Origin: Silurus meridionalis
Lineage: Eukaryota; Chordata; Actinopteri; Siluriformes; Siluridae
Length of the DNA: 64,000 bases
Reading direction: 5' to 3'
Assembly: GCF_014805685.1 (NCBI RefSeq)
Contig: NC_060886.1
Span: 30,220,862 to 30,284,861 of the forward strand
This document shows positions 10,818-22,344 of this stretch, one piece after another (positions within the stretch are counted from its first letter, which is position 1; each line of letters starts with the position of its first letter). Position numbers and translations under genes: made by a program. The notes under the pieces were generated by a model. It was not told the DNA's origin and did no database searches. It saw only the letters and a list, made by a program, of their open reading frames with translations.

Positions 10818-10952
10818 ATCTATCTATCTATCATCTATCTATCTATCTATCATCTATCTATCTATCTATCCATCCATCTATCTATCCATCCATCTATCCA
10901 TCCATCCATCCATCTATCCATCTATCCATCTATCCATCTATCCATCCATCTA
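10746..10952 (+). repeat. (ATCT)n / (ATCC)n tetranucleotide array
   Basis: About 200 bp of ATCT grading into mixed ATCC/ATCT. It lies between two family-1 fragments of opposite orientation and produces false open frames of repeating Ser-Ile-Tyr-Leu. Confidence 0.97.
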
Positions 10953-10957
10953 CACAC

Positions 10958-11235
10958 TATACTGTCAATAGTTTGCGGACACCTGGTCATAAGTATAGCA
11001 TGTGCTTTTTGGCCATTGCATTTCACATTTAGTCCCAATTTGCTCTTATAATTCCCTCCACTCTTCTGGGAAGATGTTCCACTAGTTTTTGGAGTGTGCT
11101 TATTCAGATTTGTGTTCGTCAGCCACAAGGGTGTTAGTAAAGTCAGCTTTGTGGTAATAGATTGGAGAAGAACCACATTTGGAAGGAAAGGTCAGGTGAA
11201 CACCTGACACCGGATAATACTTTTGTCCATATATA
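10958..11235 (-). mobile_element. Family 1 fragment (right of the ATCT array)
   Basis: Begins with the terminal CACTATACTGTCAATAG and GCGGACACCTGG, then CTCTTCTGGGAAGATGTTCC. Ends with GATAATACTTTTGTCCATA. Reverse orientation; internally deleted, since the 5' and 3' termini are close together. Confidence 0.65.
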
Positions 11236-12424
11236 ATCCTGACCGCTAGAAAAAATCGTATGTGTAAAATGTTTCAGGAGTCTACATAACTTCAGACCTG
11301 ATATCTGTTACATGTAGGTCATATCCATAAAATTAAATTTTGTGATGAATGACTACGGGGTGCTCTATTTTCTTTTCTTTCTTTTTTTTTTTGGTTCTCC
11401 AGAGAACTATAAAATTGGACACCAAGCAGTTTTTAAGTAAGTAAAAAAAAGGACAAAAATAGAAGCTAGAAGACAGCAGTAGATCCCGGACAATGAATCA
11501 GTGTTTTCATAAAAAGAGGGTGCACTCGTTTTTACTATGTTTGTATGCAATATATAGAATTTCTTTTTTTAAAATATTGAATTTAATTCATTTCTGACGA
11601 GCTGAAAAAAAAAAAAAGGGTATGGGTCTGCGTTCAGACTTGTGGGAGGCGGAGCCAGTGATTAGTGCTCATTAGAGTGTACAGCAGATGGTCATTAGGA
11701 GCTGTGGCACCAATGAACATTTGTAGGATTGTGCAAGGAGGCATGGTGGACCTTTTAGGGTGCCTCCTCATGGACTTGTTTCAGAAGATTTACACAGGTA
11801 AGATTGATTCGCGCTCATGCTACTCTCTGGTTTGGATTTCAGATGTGTTGAATGAAGGAATAAAAGTAATGGAATGATTGAGATAAAGAGTGTGAAATGT
11901 GGAGGAAGAGAGAGAGAAAGAAAGGGGGAGAGCGAGAGAAATCTGAGTACAAAGAAAAAAAATCTGGTAATAATAAAAAAGTGCAGTTCTTCTAGTGGAG
12001 TCGTACCGCAAATGTATAATCGATATATCTTCCGTATTTAATTTTCTCCCGTCTTGTAAGAGAGATGAAATGATTTCTCTACAAATTATAGATCATTTCT
12101 GAAGCCTGTAGAAAGCATGGGTTGGGGTTTTGTAATATAAATGTTTTTCTATAGCGTGTTTGCTTGGGATGGAATTGAATAGAATCACGGTGTTTTGAAT
12201 TAAAGTAACTTGAGGGGAAAATAAATGATCAAAACCAAGCTGAAGAATTAACATAATGGCTGAAGGATCAATAAAGATAATGAATATGTTGGTGAGGGTG
12301 TTGGTGTTTGCCTGAGAAAGTGAGAAGTTTCTCTTGCATGTGATTTGGAATGCTAGACATCCTGATGAATGTAAATAAATCACTCATCAGGGTCACAACA
12401 TTATACAGGATATAAGATTTTTGT

Positions 12425-12815
12425 GCTTTTTTTTTAACATTATTTCAAATGCAGTCCCCATCTGCTGTAATCATCTCCACTCTTCTGGGAGGAGGTTCTA
12501 CTGGATTTTTGTGCTCATGCGACCACAAGGGTGTTGGTTAACGTCAGGCATTAAAGTAGGTGAGGAGGCCTGTGGTGCAGTTCTGTTTCATTCCAAAGGT
12601 TTTCAGTAGCATTTATAGAATCCTCTATAAGGAGATTTCCTACTCCAACCCATGTAAAGCAGATCTTCATGGATCTGGCTTTGAGCACGGGGGCGGCATC
12701 ATGTTGGAACAGGTTTGAGTCTCCTAGTTCAATTGAAGGGGAAATTTCTTTGTTTAAAAAAAATACAATAAAATTGTTGCAAGTTGAAAATTCGAGTTGA
12801 ACGTGAGCTCCTAGG
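12425..12815 (-). mobile_element. Family 1 copy with recognisable transposase codons
   Basis: On the minus strand it reads LFQHDAAPVLKARSMKICF, then TWVGV, and further on NATENLWNETELHHRP. This corresponds to the QHD-to-NPIEHLWDE segment of Tc1-like DDE transposases, with the second catalytic Asp and the region of the Glu. This is the best evidence that family 1 descends from a Tc1-type element. Frame-broken and non-functional. Confidence 0.65.
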
Positions 12816-12950
12816 CCATCGATCAGAACGTTCGGCAAAGCCAGCTGCATGAAGATCTGCTTTAAAATGACTAAGTGGAAGATCTTCTGCTGTAGAGCTC
12901 CAACCCTATTGAACAGGATGATTGTGAACGCTGACTGCACCCGTTAAAAT
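12816..12950 (+). mobile_element. Family 1 fragment, opposed to its neighbour
   Basis: AAAGCCAGCTGCATGAAGAT and TGGAAGATCTTCTGCTGTAG in sense orientation directly abut the reverse-orientation copy, forming a head-to-head pair. Confidence 0.55.
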
Positions 12951-13781
12951 CTGACCATGAAGCAAAAAAACGCATGTCCTTTTTATTTCCTTTTGCAAAT
13001 GTCGGGTACATTTTCCATACCGATAGTTTTTCCGGCTCCCGATCCGCTGTCGGTACGAGAGCGGCCTCTAGAGGCGAATCGCTGACGCCATGTGCTGTTT
13101 GTTTTTACACGTGAGACTGCGCTGCATTATTCACAAAGTATTAATTAATTCCTATTTTTCATTTAGCACATTGTCATGATACAATGCTGTTTTTTTTTAT
13201 TGTGTAATAAAGTTCAGTACTATTTCACATGGAGTTTGTTTTTCATCCAGTATCTGTTTTAAAAGCTATTGGTTGATCAGTTATCTGAGAGTACAATCCA
13301 AAGTTATGTGTCAATAAAATCCATCAATCGACCTCTAGATCATATCCTTCTTTTAAAGTGGAAAAAAAATTATTGCGATGCTGATATTGGTGGGACATTA
13401 TGTATTTCTCCTCTTCACGACATCGAACTACAATTTCTAGGGTCGGTTCGTTATTTTGAAACCGTTACCACTCTCGCTGCTCAGACTGTGCTTCACCACG
13501 GCAACACACTTTCCGGCTGTAGCGTCTTATGGATCTATATTTATAGATTGAGAACAATCCTGCTGTTTGTATTAAACATCAGCACAGCTGTGATTACCAG
13601 AAAAACGTGTCTGTTTTTGATAAACAAACTCTTATGAACAGTAAAAAAAAAAAAAACTGTTGCTGACATAGACAGGTTTCTGGGGAGAGGGAAATCTCCC
13701 AAACCTACTCACACTAGATAAGATAAGGCATGCGTTTCAGCTCAAACCTGCAGCAACAACAAAAAAAAACTGTTGGTTTAC

Positions 13782-13936
13782 CTGCGTGGGCACCAGGACG
13801 GGCGGATACGCCAGCTTGTGATGGCGATACATCCAAAAGGAGAGGAGCGCGATGGCAGCGATGCCCATGATCGGCACCAGCGAGTACAGGAGGGTGCTGA
13901 ACAGCGGTGGCTTCTGGGTGAACGGGTTCGACGTAG
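13782..13936 (-). CDS. acvr2a: acvr2a coding exon 4: stalk and transmembrane segment
   Basis: Residues 126-177. A proline-rich stalk (TSNPFTQKPP) leads into a hydrophobic helix at about 139-162, followed by the basic stop-transfer stretch YRHHK and the juxtamembrane YPPVLVPTQ. The acceptor is CCAG/CTACG and the donor CGCAG/GTAAAC (phase 0). At 155 nt it agrees with both phases. Confidence 0.96.
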
Positions 13937-14065
13937 CTGGAGGACACAAACCAAAAAGAAATTAACTACATCGTGGATTCATTTTCTTGGAGCACATTAC
14001 CATAAACAGACACGTGAAATAATAAGGGAGACAGGAAGCACTGGTGGTTGTGCATTACACTGATT

Positions 14066-14112
<47 letters not shown>
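14066..14112 (+). repeat. Compound (CT)n(CA)n microsatellite
   Basis: CT run followed directly by a CA run in intron 3, about 130 bp upstream of the exon 4 acceptor in transcript terms. Confidence 0.97.
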
Positions 14113-14115
<3 letters not shown>

Positions 14116-14541
14116 GGGAAGGAGGTTGCATGAGTTGCTAACTCGCTAATTAGCACAATAGTGAAAGCAGTTCTACCCCACTGTGCTCAAGGGTTTGAAC
14201 GAAATCAAGCGATTCTCGTTAGGAGAAATATCTGTGAGGCTTTCTGTCTTTCTCTTTTCCATTGAGTCTGATTTCGATAATCCGTACGGCCTCTGTGATT
14301 TACAGAATCTCCACTGATAATACATTTATTTATTTATTTATTTTTAACCATCCGCTGCCAATCATGAGCTTGTGCATGAGCTTATATTGACTTTCGTGTG
14401 TGCAGAAGTTCCTTTAATCTAAAGGGGAGAAACCATGAAAGGTGTGTGTGGTGCTTTATGCTACTCAATAATTTTTTCTTTGCCACAGCCTAATGTACAG
14501 CAGTGTTTTAAGCACATCCTACTCAAAACCTTCTGTCCAAA

Positions 14542-14815
14542 CTGGGGTCGTGTCCCACACCGATATACTGCCTGTCTCTGCTGGGGTCACGTTCCACACC
14601 GATATACTGCCTGTCCCTACTGGGGTCACGTCCCACGCCGATATACTGCCTGTCCCTACTGGGGTCACGTCCCACGCCGATATACTGCCTGTCCCTACTG
14701 GGGTCATGTCTCACGCCGATATGCTGCATTTCCATACTAGGGTCATGTCCCAAACCTCCAAGTCCTCTTTCCCTACTGAGGTTGTGTCCCAAACCTTCCA
14801 TCTGTTGTAAATTTG
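14542..14815. repeat. 39-bp minisatellite, seven units (intron 3)
   Basis: CTGGGGTC-type unit starts fall at 14542, 14581, 14620, 14659, 14698, 14737 and 14776, exactly 39 bp apart. Inner units are near identical (CACGTCCCACGCCGATATAC); outer units decay. 39 = 13 codons, so frames stay open on both strands and give false ORFs up to 233 codons. Confidence 0.95.
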
Positions 14816-15574
14816 CGGTTTGGGAACAGTTCCATCCCCCTGTCTTCTCATTTCTCTTGTTAGAGTATTGGGACGTCCTCGCGCCGACCGCGAGCACGCT
14901 AAACACATTCGCTTGTCCTAAAGGTGAAGTGTGCTTAATGGAATTCTCTTTTGGCATCGCGGCGAGCTGCTGCTTTTGAATATCTGGGGCATTCTGGCTC
15001 GAGTGAGCTGATGCTGAAAATAGACCTCCGGTTGCGTAAGCTTTCGCTGCGATTGCTGCCCCTGTATAAGAGCGAGAGAGGAAGCCAAGAGACAGCCGCA
15101 ATGTAAATAACGGCATGTCGAATGATGCATGAAGAGTGTACTGTTTTGTTCGGCCCGAGAGGAGAAAACGTTCTCGGGGCAGAGGAAAGTGCGCCGTTCT
15201 CACCGCTCCTGTACACGCCAGCAACTGAATTTACCAGCGACTATTTTTTTCGATCACAAAGTGTTTATTCTTCTATATATAAGTGCATTGATGAAATGTC
15301 TGGTATGTTAGGAATGACTATGGTTTGTTAAATGCCAGGAGTTTTTCACCTGTGGTACACACCAGAGGGCTTTAATGAACTGCTTCACCTAGATTAAAAA
15401 AAAGTTTATTTATAAGCTTAATAATATTTAGTTGCTTTTCTCCTCGTATACAGTATTTGATGGTTGAGATGGTCTGTTTTTTACAGGTTCTAATATGTGC
15501 ACTAATAAAGTAATGATAAATATCTCTCACAAACACACACAACATCCATTATAACATAATCAGGTCACGGGGCT

Positions 15575-15720
15575 TCAGTTAACGTTTGCCTCAACCACTC
15601 TTTACACCCGTGGTGAGCAGAAAAGCATCTCAGAATGGACAAGGTAAAAATTCAAGGTCTTCTGCCATTGTAGACCATCTGCGCCATGGTCCGAGATGCT
15701 TTTCTGCTTATTTGCGTTAC
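15575..15720. mobile_element. Family 3 fragments in inverted arrangement
   Basis: GTGAGCAGAAAAGCATCTC near 15612 and GAGATGCTTTTCTGCT near 15692 are inverted copies of the same family-3 core, about 60 bp apart. Either two opposed fragments or a hairpin-type derivative. Confidence 0.5.
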
Positions 15721-16104
15721 ATAGTTAACTGTGAAAGTTAACTGATTCTCTTGACCTGCATCTGCATGATTTACGCATCGCTTTGCTCTCACGGGATTAG
15801 CTGCCTGGACATTCGCGTGAACGTGCAGGTGTACAGGCGTTAGCGGAGAAGTGAGTTTGCAACATGTAAAGCAGCTTCACAAACCTACCAAACTATTTAT
15901 GATTAGATTGAGGTGGCAATTCTAAGTTTAATTTCACAAATCATGTGTGGAATTATATCTGATCTCAATACCTTTTGGATGAACGGAAACATCAGGACAT
16001 GACGACGGTACATCTCTATTTTTTTATTATTATTTTGGACACATTCCTTTAATAATGTTCAAATCTTGTCAGCGTAAATAAAATCGACCAAGGGTTAAGG
16101 AAAC

Positions 16105-16195
16105 CTGACTATGCACCGTTTGCTATTATAATAAGCTCCACCCTTCAGGGAAGATGTTCCACTAGATTTTGGAGTGCACTTGTTGAGATTAGAGG
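16105..16195 (-). mobile_element. Family 1 fragment
   Basis: TTTGCTATTATAATAAGCTCC and GGAAGATGTTCCACTAGATT, only about 90 bp, directly abutting the family-5 repeat. Confidence 0.5.
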
Positions 16196-16665
16196 TTGTT
16201 CTCTGGCCGATAGCGATATTTAGATATCACTGCGGCCGATGAGAAATGTTTGCTTGATATTTTTTGAGTGTCGCTCGGCTTTAGTTTTATCTTGCTCCTG
16301 TTTTCGACCGATTCTGCATGTCGGATCGGCGGCGGAGCTCATCGGTGAGAGAGAACTCGGATCGGCAAATTAGCTTAGCAAATGAGCATGCGAGAAAAAA
16401 AAAACAAACGCGCTTGTTGCCATTCTTGCTTTTGTTTAAAAAAAAAGAGACATTTATATTGCCAGTTGTAGCTCCTCCGGTTGCCCTGTTTGGACGCTGA
16501 ATACAGACTACTGCCACCTGCTGGTACTGGAGTGTCACGCAAGCGGAGGACATGCACGCACATGTTGCCTGCCTAATAATCGGCCTAATTTTCAGCGCAA
16601 TCGGCCGATGCCAATTAACTGAAGAATGCAGATTAATTAGCCGTCCACTCGGTCAACCTCTAGTG
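16195..16665 (-). mobile_element. Interspersed repeat 'family 5', copy 2 (intron 3)
   Basis: Longer copy, inverted relative to the one in intron 6. Contains TACTGCCACCTGCTGG and GGCCGATGCC in the order expected for the reverse orientation. An A-rich run splits it near 16395-16450. Confidence 0.5.
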
Positions 16666-17584
16666 CAGATTTGTGTATTTTTGTGTATTTTTTTTTTTTT
16701 TTTTTTTGGGCGAAATATTTTTTTATTAAACCACTCTGCAACAAAATATAACATCAGAGTGGAAACATTTTTCATTCCAAGCTGCACACAGTCTTATTCT
16801 ATTTGCAGTCAAGTGTTCATTTCTAGGAAGCAACAAATATCTATAAAAGACCTACAATCTTGAATCGAGCACATGTCCAGAAGTTGTTGCAATAATATAT
16901 TTAATTGACCACAATCTCATAATATATAAACCGGACCATATTTAAGATGTAACGTTACACTGCGATGACCCTGTTTTAACCTTGAGATCATCCATTATGA
17001 GCTCGTGCTGATACGGAACGGAGGATGTCATGGCGTGTGGTATTGGTTAACACAACAAGCGACGTGTGGCCCTTTCTTTTTTTTTCTAAACTAAATGGAA
17101 ACACAGCTGATAAAATCTAGAAACGAAGATGGAAATCTAAAACCCTGCACGCACTGAGACTGTGTGCCGTTCTGGTAGGACCGGTTTGTGGAGGGGGTTA
17201 GCCCGGAATTTGCATAAGTAAAGAAATGCGTGGGCACAATGGGGGGTGTGTGTGTGAATAAAAAGAGCTGCCGTGCATGGTTCGTGTAAACTCTCGAAGT
17301 ATGAGCCAAGGAAGTTGTGAGCAAAGCAGGTTCTTTTATAACCTTTCTGAGAAGAGTACGGGATTGTACGCAGAGAAGGAGGGGATTATATTCTCGGACG
17401 ACGCTCGTAGTAATAAACTTTTGCACGTCTGCTCCGAGATAAAACTCAGAACGCCGATTTATCCGGTGTTTTGTGAACTTTGGGTGATCTAAAAAACTGA
17501 CAGCTTTTTATTTATTTACATCTTGAAAACTAATAATTTGACTGCTGATTTCTCACATCAGGAACTGAGCATGAGCTATAAGAA

Positions 17585-17755
17585 GCTACGTGCTTCTTTC
17601 TGAACATCCCAGTCCACATTTAGTCCATATTTGCTGTTATAATAAACTCCACAAATTGTATGCCTCCAACATTGTGGGGAGAGTTTGGAGAAGAACCACA
17701 TACGGCTGGAAAGGTCGGTTGTCCCAATACTTTTGCTGGGTAGTGTATGTTCTCC
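17585..17755 (-). mobile_element. Family 1, internally deleted
   Basis: Joins the start-side block (ACATTTAGTCCATATTTGCTG) directly to the end-side block (TTTGGAGAAGAACCACATACG, GTCCCAATACTTTTG). About 170 bp remain. Confidence 0.6.
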
Positions 17756-18114
17756 ACAGCTAAACTCGGAATCTTCCTCAGTATCTATTTGCAAAATCAG
17801 AGATATAAATAGAATAAAAAGACGGTGAAAAACACTTGCGTGACCAGTTTCGAAAAATATTATTGAAATAATATAAAATGACTCCGGGTCATGAAATTAA
17901 GTCTAAATATTAATCGCAGGTGAAACACAATCTGTAATTCTTTAACGAAAACTCTCACAACAACTCTTTTGTTTTCTTCGAGGAGTTTGTGCCGGGGGGG
18001 GCAGCTAGCTATTCACTGACATGACTCACCAGTAAAGGGTGATTGATTTGACATTTCTGGAACAGGGAGACGCTAAAGTCAAAACAAGTAGCAGTTTGAG
18101 GAATGCTGGCAGAG

Positions 18115-18235
18115 GTTTCAGGTGTGCTGAATGATTCAATCCTCCAGCTTTGTGGTAGCAGTTTGGAGAAGAACCACTTATGGCAGAAAAGGTCAGGTGT
18201 CCCAATACTTTTGTCTGTATAGTGTACTTGCTAAT
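18115..18235 (-). mobile_element. Family 1 terminal fragment
   Basis: GTTTGGAGAAGAACCACTTATG followed by the terminus CAATACTTTTGTCTGTATAG. Confidence 0.6.
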
Positions 18236-18254
18236 GATCACGATAAATAAGCTT

Positions 18255-18625
18255 GATATACAAAAGTATTAGGACACCCGATTTTCCCCGCCTTCTCAAA
18301 CCGTTCTCGCCTCATTGGAGGCGCACAATTGTAATGGAGTGGCGTTAAATGCTCCCGTTCTAGCATGAAGTTCCAGCTCCATGAGATACGCTTTACATTG
18401 TTTGGAATAGAAGATCTCCTGCTAGGGAGCTATAAACCCTATTTGAACACCTTATGGAATACATTTTTCTTATCATCTGACCTGACTTTGTGGCTAAATG
18501 ATCCAAAAAGCTCCATGAGCAGCACCACAAAAATCCAGTGGAACGTCTTTCCAGAAGAGCGGGATGTTTAAAAAGCACACACCAATCACATAATCAGGTG
18601 TCCACAAACTTTTGAGACATACACA
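18255..18625 (+). mobile_element. Family 1 copy
   Basis: From ATACAAAAGTATTAGGACACC to GTCCACAAACTTTTGAGAC, with the internal GAAGATCTCCTGCTAGGGAG and CCCTATTTGAACACCTTATG blocks. Confidence 0.65.
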
Positions 18626-18869
18626 CACTGTATGGCGACGAAATCTGTGGACACCTGATCATCACGATCCTTTGCGACGTTCTTTAAATTGTTCATGCGC
18701 TTTTTTTGTAACGTTACAATTTTCCTTCAAAGGAACTGAACATGACTATGAGCATCAAGTGAGGGTTTCATGAAGACCTGGTTGACCTGACATCCTCAAG
18801 CCCAGCAAACACCTTTAAGATGAACTGGAACATGCATGGAGCTGCAGTGTTCGAGTTCCTCCTGAAAGC

Positions 18870-18871
<2 letters not shown>

Positions 18872-18918
<47 letters not shown>
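18872..18918 (+). repeat. (TG)n microsatellite
   Basis: Uninterrupted GT run in intron 3. Confidence 0.98.
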
Positions 18919-18919
<1 letters not shown>

Positions 18920-19234
18920 ATGTTTATAAAGATCAGAAATCTGAGGTATTGTTTCAGATCGGTTCCTTTCAGGTCAAAGTTCCCCAAACGTTTCTATCAG
19001 AAAATTCTTCAAAAAAGATTTAAATCCAAACCCAAGTGTCATGAAGCTGAAGAGCAAAAGGGTTTGGGCTTTTTTGACCTGAACAGAACCGGAGGGTTTA
19101 GCAGGATCAGGTTCAGACCCCAGATTTCTGGAATAGGAAGTGGAAGGGAAAAGGGGTGAAGAGGAATAAAAAGAGAGAAGTTGTTTCAGTACCCTTAAAC
19201 ACGCCGCTGCTTCGGTCGGTGATCGGAGTCTTAC

Positions 19235-19344
19235 TCTGTAAAGACGGAGCGTCCGGGTTGTAGAAAAACTTCTCGTTGCACATGTTGCCTTCGCAGCAGC
19301 AAAAAAACACATCGGGGTCCTCTTTCTTCTCCACACACTCCGTG
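19235..19344 (-). CDS. acvr2a: acvr2a coding exon 3: C-terminal ectodomain
   Basis: Completes codon 89 and runs to residue 125 plus one base. It contains STECVEKKEDPDVFFCCCEG followed by NMCNEKF, the last five ectodomain cysteines including the CCC triplet that closes the three-finger fold. The acceptor is TTTCAG/CACGG and the donor ACAGA/GTAAGA (phase 1). After NEKF the sequence diverges from mammals (FYNPDAPSLQ), as expected for the variable stalk. Confidence 0.95.
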
Positions 19345-21418
19345 CTGAAAAACAGGAAGTAAAAATAAATCCATGATGATTAATACTTGAATCGTAACTG
19401 ATCCGTATTTAGTCAGTTTGCGGATCTTAATTTTTTAACCATCTCCGCATGATACTGTTTTTTAAGTGAGGGGCGAGGAGAAGATTCAGGCTAATGTTTA
19501 TCATTTCAAACTAAAATCTAAATTTACCTTTAAAAGTACTCCGAAATAGATTATTTACTTTTTTTAAAATTATATAAATGTATTTGATATGGAAGCCCGT
19601 TTCTGCCATATCAAAATAAAACAAATAAAATTAAAAAGCCTAATTCTGACTTTTTTCCCCACAAGTCCAATTTTATTTTCTAGCAATTTTGAGCTTTTTT
19701 TTTTGCCAATCGGGCAGCGCCCCTCTGTAGTGCCAGAAAGCTTTACACATTGAAAATGAAAACAATCAATAGAATCGCATGGTATCAAACTGAGCATCTG
19801 ATCCCTGGAGAGAACTCTGTCTAACAATCAGCTCTGGAGGAGACTGAACAAGACTGATGAAGGAGAGGAGCCTCGTTCATACACACAGCTTCAAACTTCA
19901 GGTCCACAACATGGTCACTGCAGTAGGAATGTTGCATGTTTACGAAGGTTGTAATTAAGATGAATAAAGTTAGTATTGGAAGCATTTAAAACTAAAACAT
20001 GGTAAACAAACTGTAAAAGATTATTCTAAATGTATAAAACTTTTTAGATATTTGCATTTTAATGTAATATGGCAATTAAATGCACTAAATAGGTTTAGTT
20101 TTCAGCATTAAAATGTAATTTTTTTGGAAAAAAAAAAAATGTAAACAAACGACTTGTTTATTTTAAAACACCTGTTTTATTTTCTCTTGTATATTTAGTG
20201 TTGCTCTTAAATGTAGAAAAAGTACTGACTTGATTAATCGGCGGAATAATCGGTAGCTGCAGAATCTTGTACGTGTGTTTTTCACGTCAGGTATCGACAG
20301 AAGGACTGAACTTTTTAGTCAAACAGAACTCTGGTGAGCTTGCCAGAGCGCGTGAGAGCGGCACACGCCGCACAGCTCAAAGAAGATAAACGAAGATTAA
20401 CTAAACAAAAAGCCCCACTAGAGAAAATTGTGCCTGCGCGGCTGCAAACATGAGGAGCGCGGATCGCTTTCCGGGGGCCTTTTGTTTCCATAAGTAGGGA
20501 GTGAGAAAAGAGAGAGAGAAAGAGAGAGAGAGGGGATAGAGGGAGAGGTGAGGCATGTTAAGTTCTCATGCACGTGCCACAGGCTGCTTTTTTTTTTTTT
20601 CCGTAAAAAATAGAAAAAAAATCCAGTTTGAACATGGATGTGAGAAAAAAAACGGGTTCGGCAGCGTGCTAGGACACGCCTTTTTTTTCTGCTTTCTGCC
20701 TCCTTTCTGATGGACAGATGAGGATGGCGGGTTTCTCACCATGGTGCGAAGGTGAACGGGTTCACGGTGAACTTGAAGGAGAAAGAGAACAAAGCCGAGA
20801 CGCCTGCGTATCGATAATCAGCGTGCTATCTTTATTAACAACACGCACGGGTAATGAATGGGGTGGTGTGTGTGTGTGTGTGTGTGTGGGGATCGGTTCT
20901 CTCTGAGCACGCTCCGCCGCAAACGGATGGGTTAATCGCGTTTGTAACGATCGTGACTTTTTCAGGAGGAAATTACCAGGCAGCCTCGTGAAACTTTCAG
21001 GGCCGAAACTTGTTCCAGAGGTTACACCGAGTGATGAAACTTTTGCACCGGTTTGGTTTCCCCGACGAATATGTCGGGACGCATGACGGTTATAGACTCA
21101 GCTGTCACAACTCCGGTCCTTCCTTCCTTATTTAATTATTTATTTATCAGGGTGGAGGGAAGGAGATGATCTTCATGGTGTGAGAACTCTACGGCGCAGT
21201 ACAACACCATGCGGGTTTTTTTTTCCCCCCATGTATTTTTTTAACACATTAAAAGCCGTATTTCCTGAAACTAAAGTTTTGTGATGTTGAATTCGTCTGA
21301 AGCTTCTAATGTTTTATAGTAGGGACTTGTGAATTGTTTTCCTCAAACAGAACTCCATGCTGTTCATTTAAAAGAAAAGCTAAAATGAAGGCCCAGGTTT
21401 AGAGATCTTGTGTAGTAC
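19345..21418 (-). other. acvr2a: acvr2a intron 2 (about 2.1 kb)
   Basis: No coding sequence and few recognisable repeats apart from a TG run at 20866-20888 and homopolymers. The least repeat-laden of the long introns. Confidence 0.85.
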
Positions 21419-21629
21419 CTGTCGTAGCAGTTGACGTCGTCGAGCCAGCATCCCTGCTTCACCACCGCCACGTTCCCCGACACGTTGCGCCACGTGGCGA
21501 AGCAGTGCAGCCGCTTGTCCTTGTCTCCGACGCAGGCCTCGATGCCGGAGCGGTTGCCCTGCTGCTCCGTGCTCGGGCTGTAGTTGTACTGCACGCACTC
21601 GCGTGTCTCGGAGCGTCCCAGGATGGCGC
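21419..21629 (-). CDS. acvr2a: acvr2a coding exon 2: N-terminal ectodomain
   Basis: Covers residues 19-88 and two bases of codon 89. It starts AILGRSETREC and carries the first five ectodomain cysteines. Two N-glycosylation sequons, NRS and NVS, are visible. The stretch KQGCWLDDVNCYD is the conserved three-finger core of the activin-receptor domain. The acceptor is CAG/GCGCC and the donor CAG/GTACTA (phase 2). At 211 nt it keeps frame with both neighbours. Confidence 0.96.
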
Positions 21630-22104
21630 CTGCTGAGAGAAGAGAAGATTTAACGTTTTCGTCTTTCAATAGCGTCTTTTGTCTTTGGGCGGTGACGCAA
21701 CCGCTCCATCATCGCGTTCAGAGAGAAAAGTATTTAGTTTCCTTTTTTTTTTTTTAGAAAAATTTACATTATTGCAGAAATGACAGAAGAATATGTGCTG
21801 TTCTTAAAACTGAACCCATTTAGTGCATTTAATTGGCACATCAAAATAAGTATAAAAATCTATTTTAAATTACTTTTTAAAAAAGTAAAAATGGAGGAAC
21901 TCCATTCCTCCATTTTTATTTTATTTTTTATTTTTTTATTTTTTTATTCTGCAGCGTCGTTTGTGTTCCCTGTCCAGAGTTTAGCGGGTGGTGCGTCAGT
22001 AATGATGGTCCGTGGGGAAACGCAGTGCTCTGTGTGTAGTTAAATGGAGTAAACGCATTAAAGCATTAATAATTTGCCTGAATGTTTTTTCATATTCGTT
22101 TCAG

Positions 22105-22290
22105 CTCCAGACTTTACGAACACTCTTCTGGGTGAATGAGCTAAAATCTCCCCAAAATCTAGTGGAGCATCTCACCAGAAGAGTGGAGGTTACTATAACA
22201 GCAAATGAAGACTAAATGTGGACTAGGATGTTCAAAAAGAAGCACAGGTGTCCACAAACATTTGTCTCTGTACTATATATATAATTTTGT
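22105..22290 (+). mobile_element. Family 1, 3'-side fragment
   Basis: AAAATCTAGTGGAGCATCTC, AGAGTGGAGGTTACTATAAC and GTGTCCACAAACATTTGTC in family order. Confidence 0.6.
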
Positions 22291-22313
22291 GACCAAATGC
22301 AGATTACGACTGC

Positions 22314-22315
<2 letters not shown>

Positions 22316-22344
<29 letters not shown>
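22316..22344 (+). repeat. (TG)n microsatellite
   Basis: Uninterrupted run in intron 1. Confidence 0.97.

Larger units (their letters stand above)
7732..13781 (-). other. acvr2a: acvr2a intron 4 (about 6 kb)
   Basis: No coding sequence found. Holds the GA microsatellite, a possible repeat at 9.0-9.2 kb, the ATCT array between opposed family-1 fragments, and a head-to-head family-1 pair at 12.4-12.95 kb. 9.2-10.5, 11.25-12.4 and 12.95-13.7 kb show nothing recognisable. Confidence 0.85.
13937..19234 (-). other. acvr2a: acvr2a intron 3 (about 5.3 kb)
   Basis: No coding sequence. Holds a compound microsatellite, the 39-bp minisatellite, family-3, family-5 and several family-1 fragments, and a TG run. 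14.8-15.55 and 16.7-17.55 kb show nothing recognisable. Confidence 0.85.

Noticed and set aside
10697..11051. Two overlapping plus-strand frames of Ser-Ile-Tyr-Leu repeats
   Set aside because: Translation of the ATCT array; no coding value.
14542..14815. Possible CRISPR-like array
   Set aside because: Units are contiguous tandem copies with no spacers, in a vertebrate intron; it is a minisatellite.
14523..15224. 233-codon minus-strand open frame, longest in the window
   Set aside because: Its last third is the 39-bp tandem repeat kept open by the 13-codon period; the rest has no recognisable domain and lies inside an acvr2a intron.
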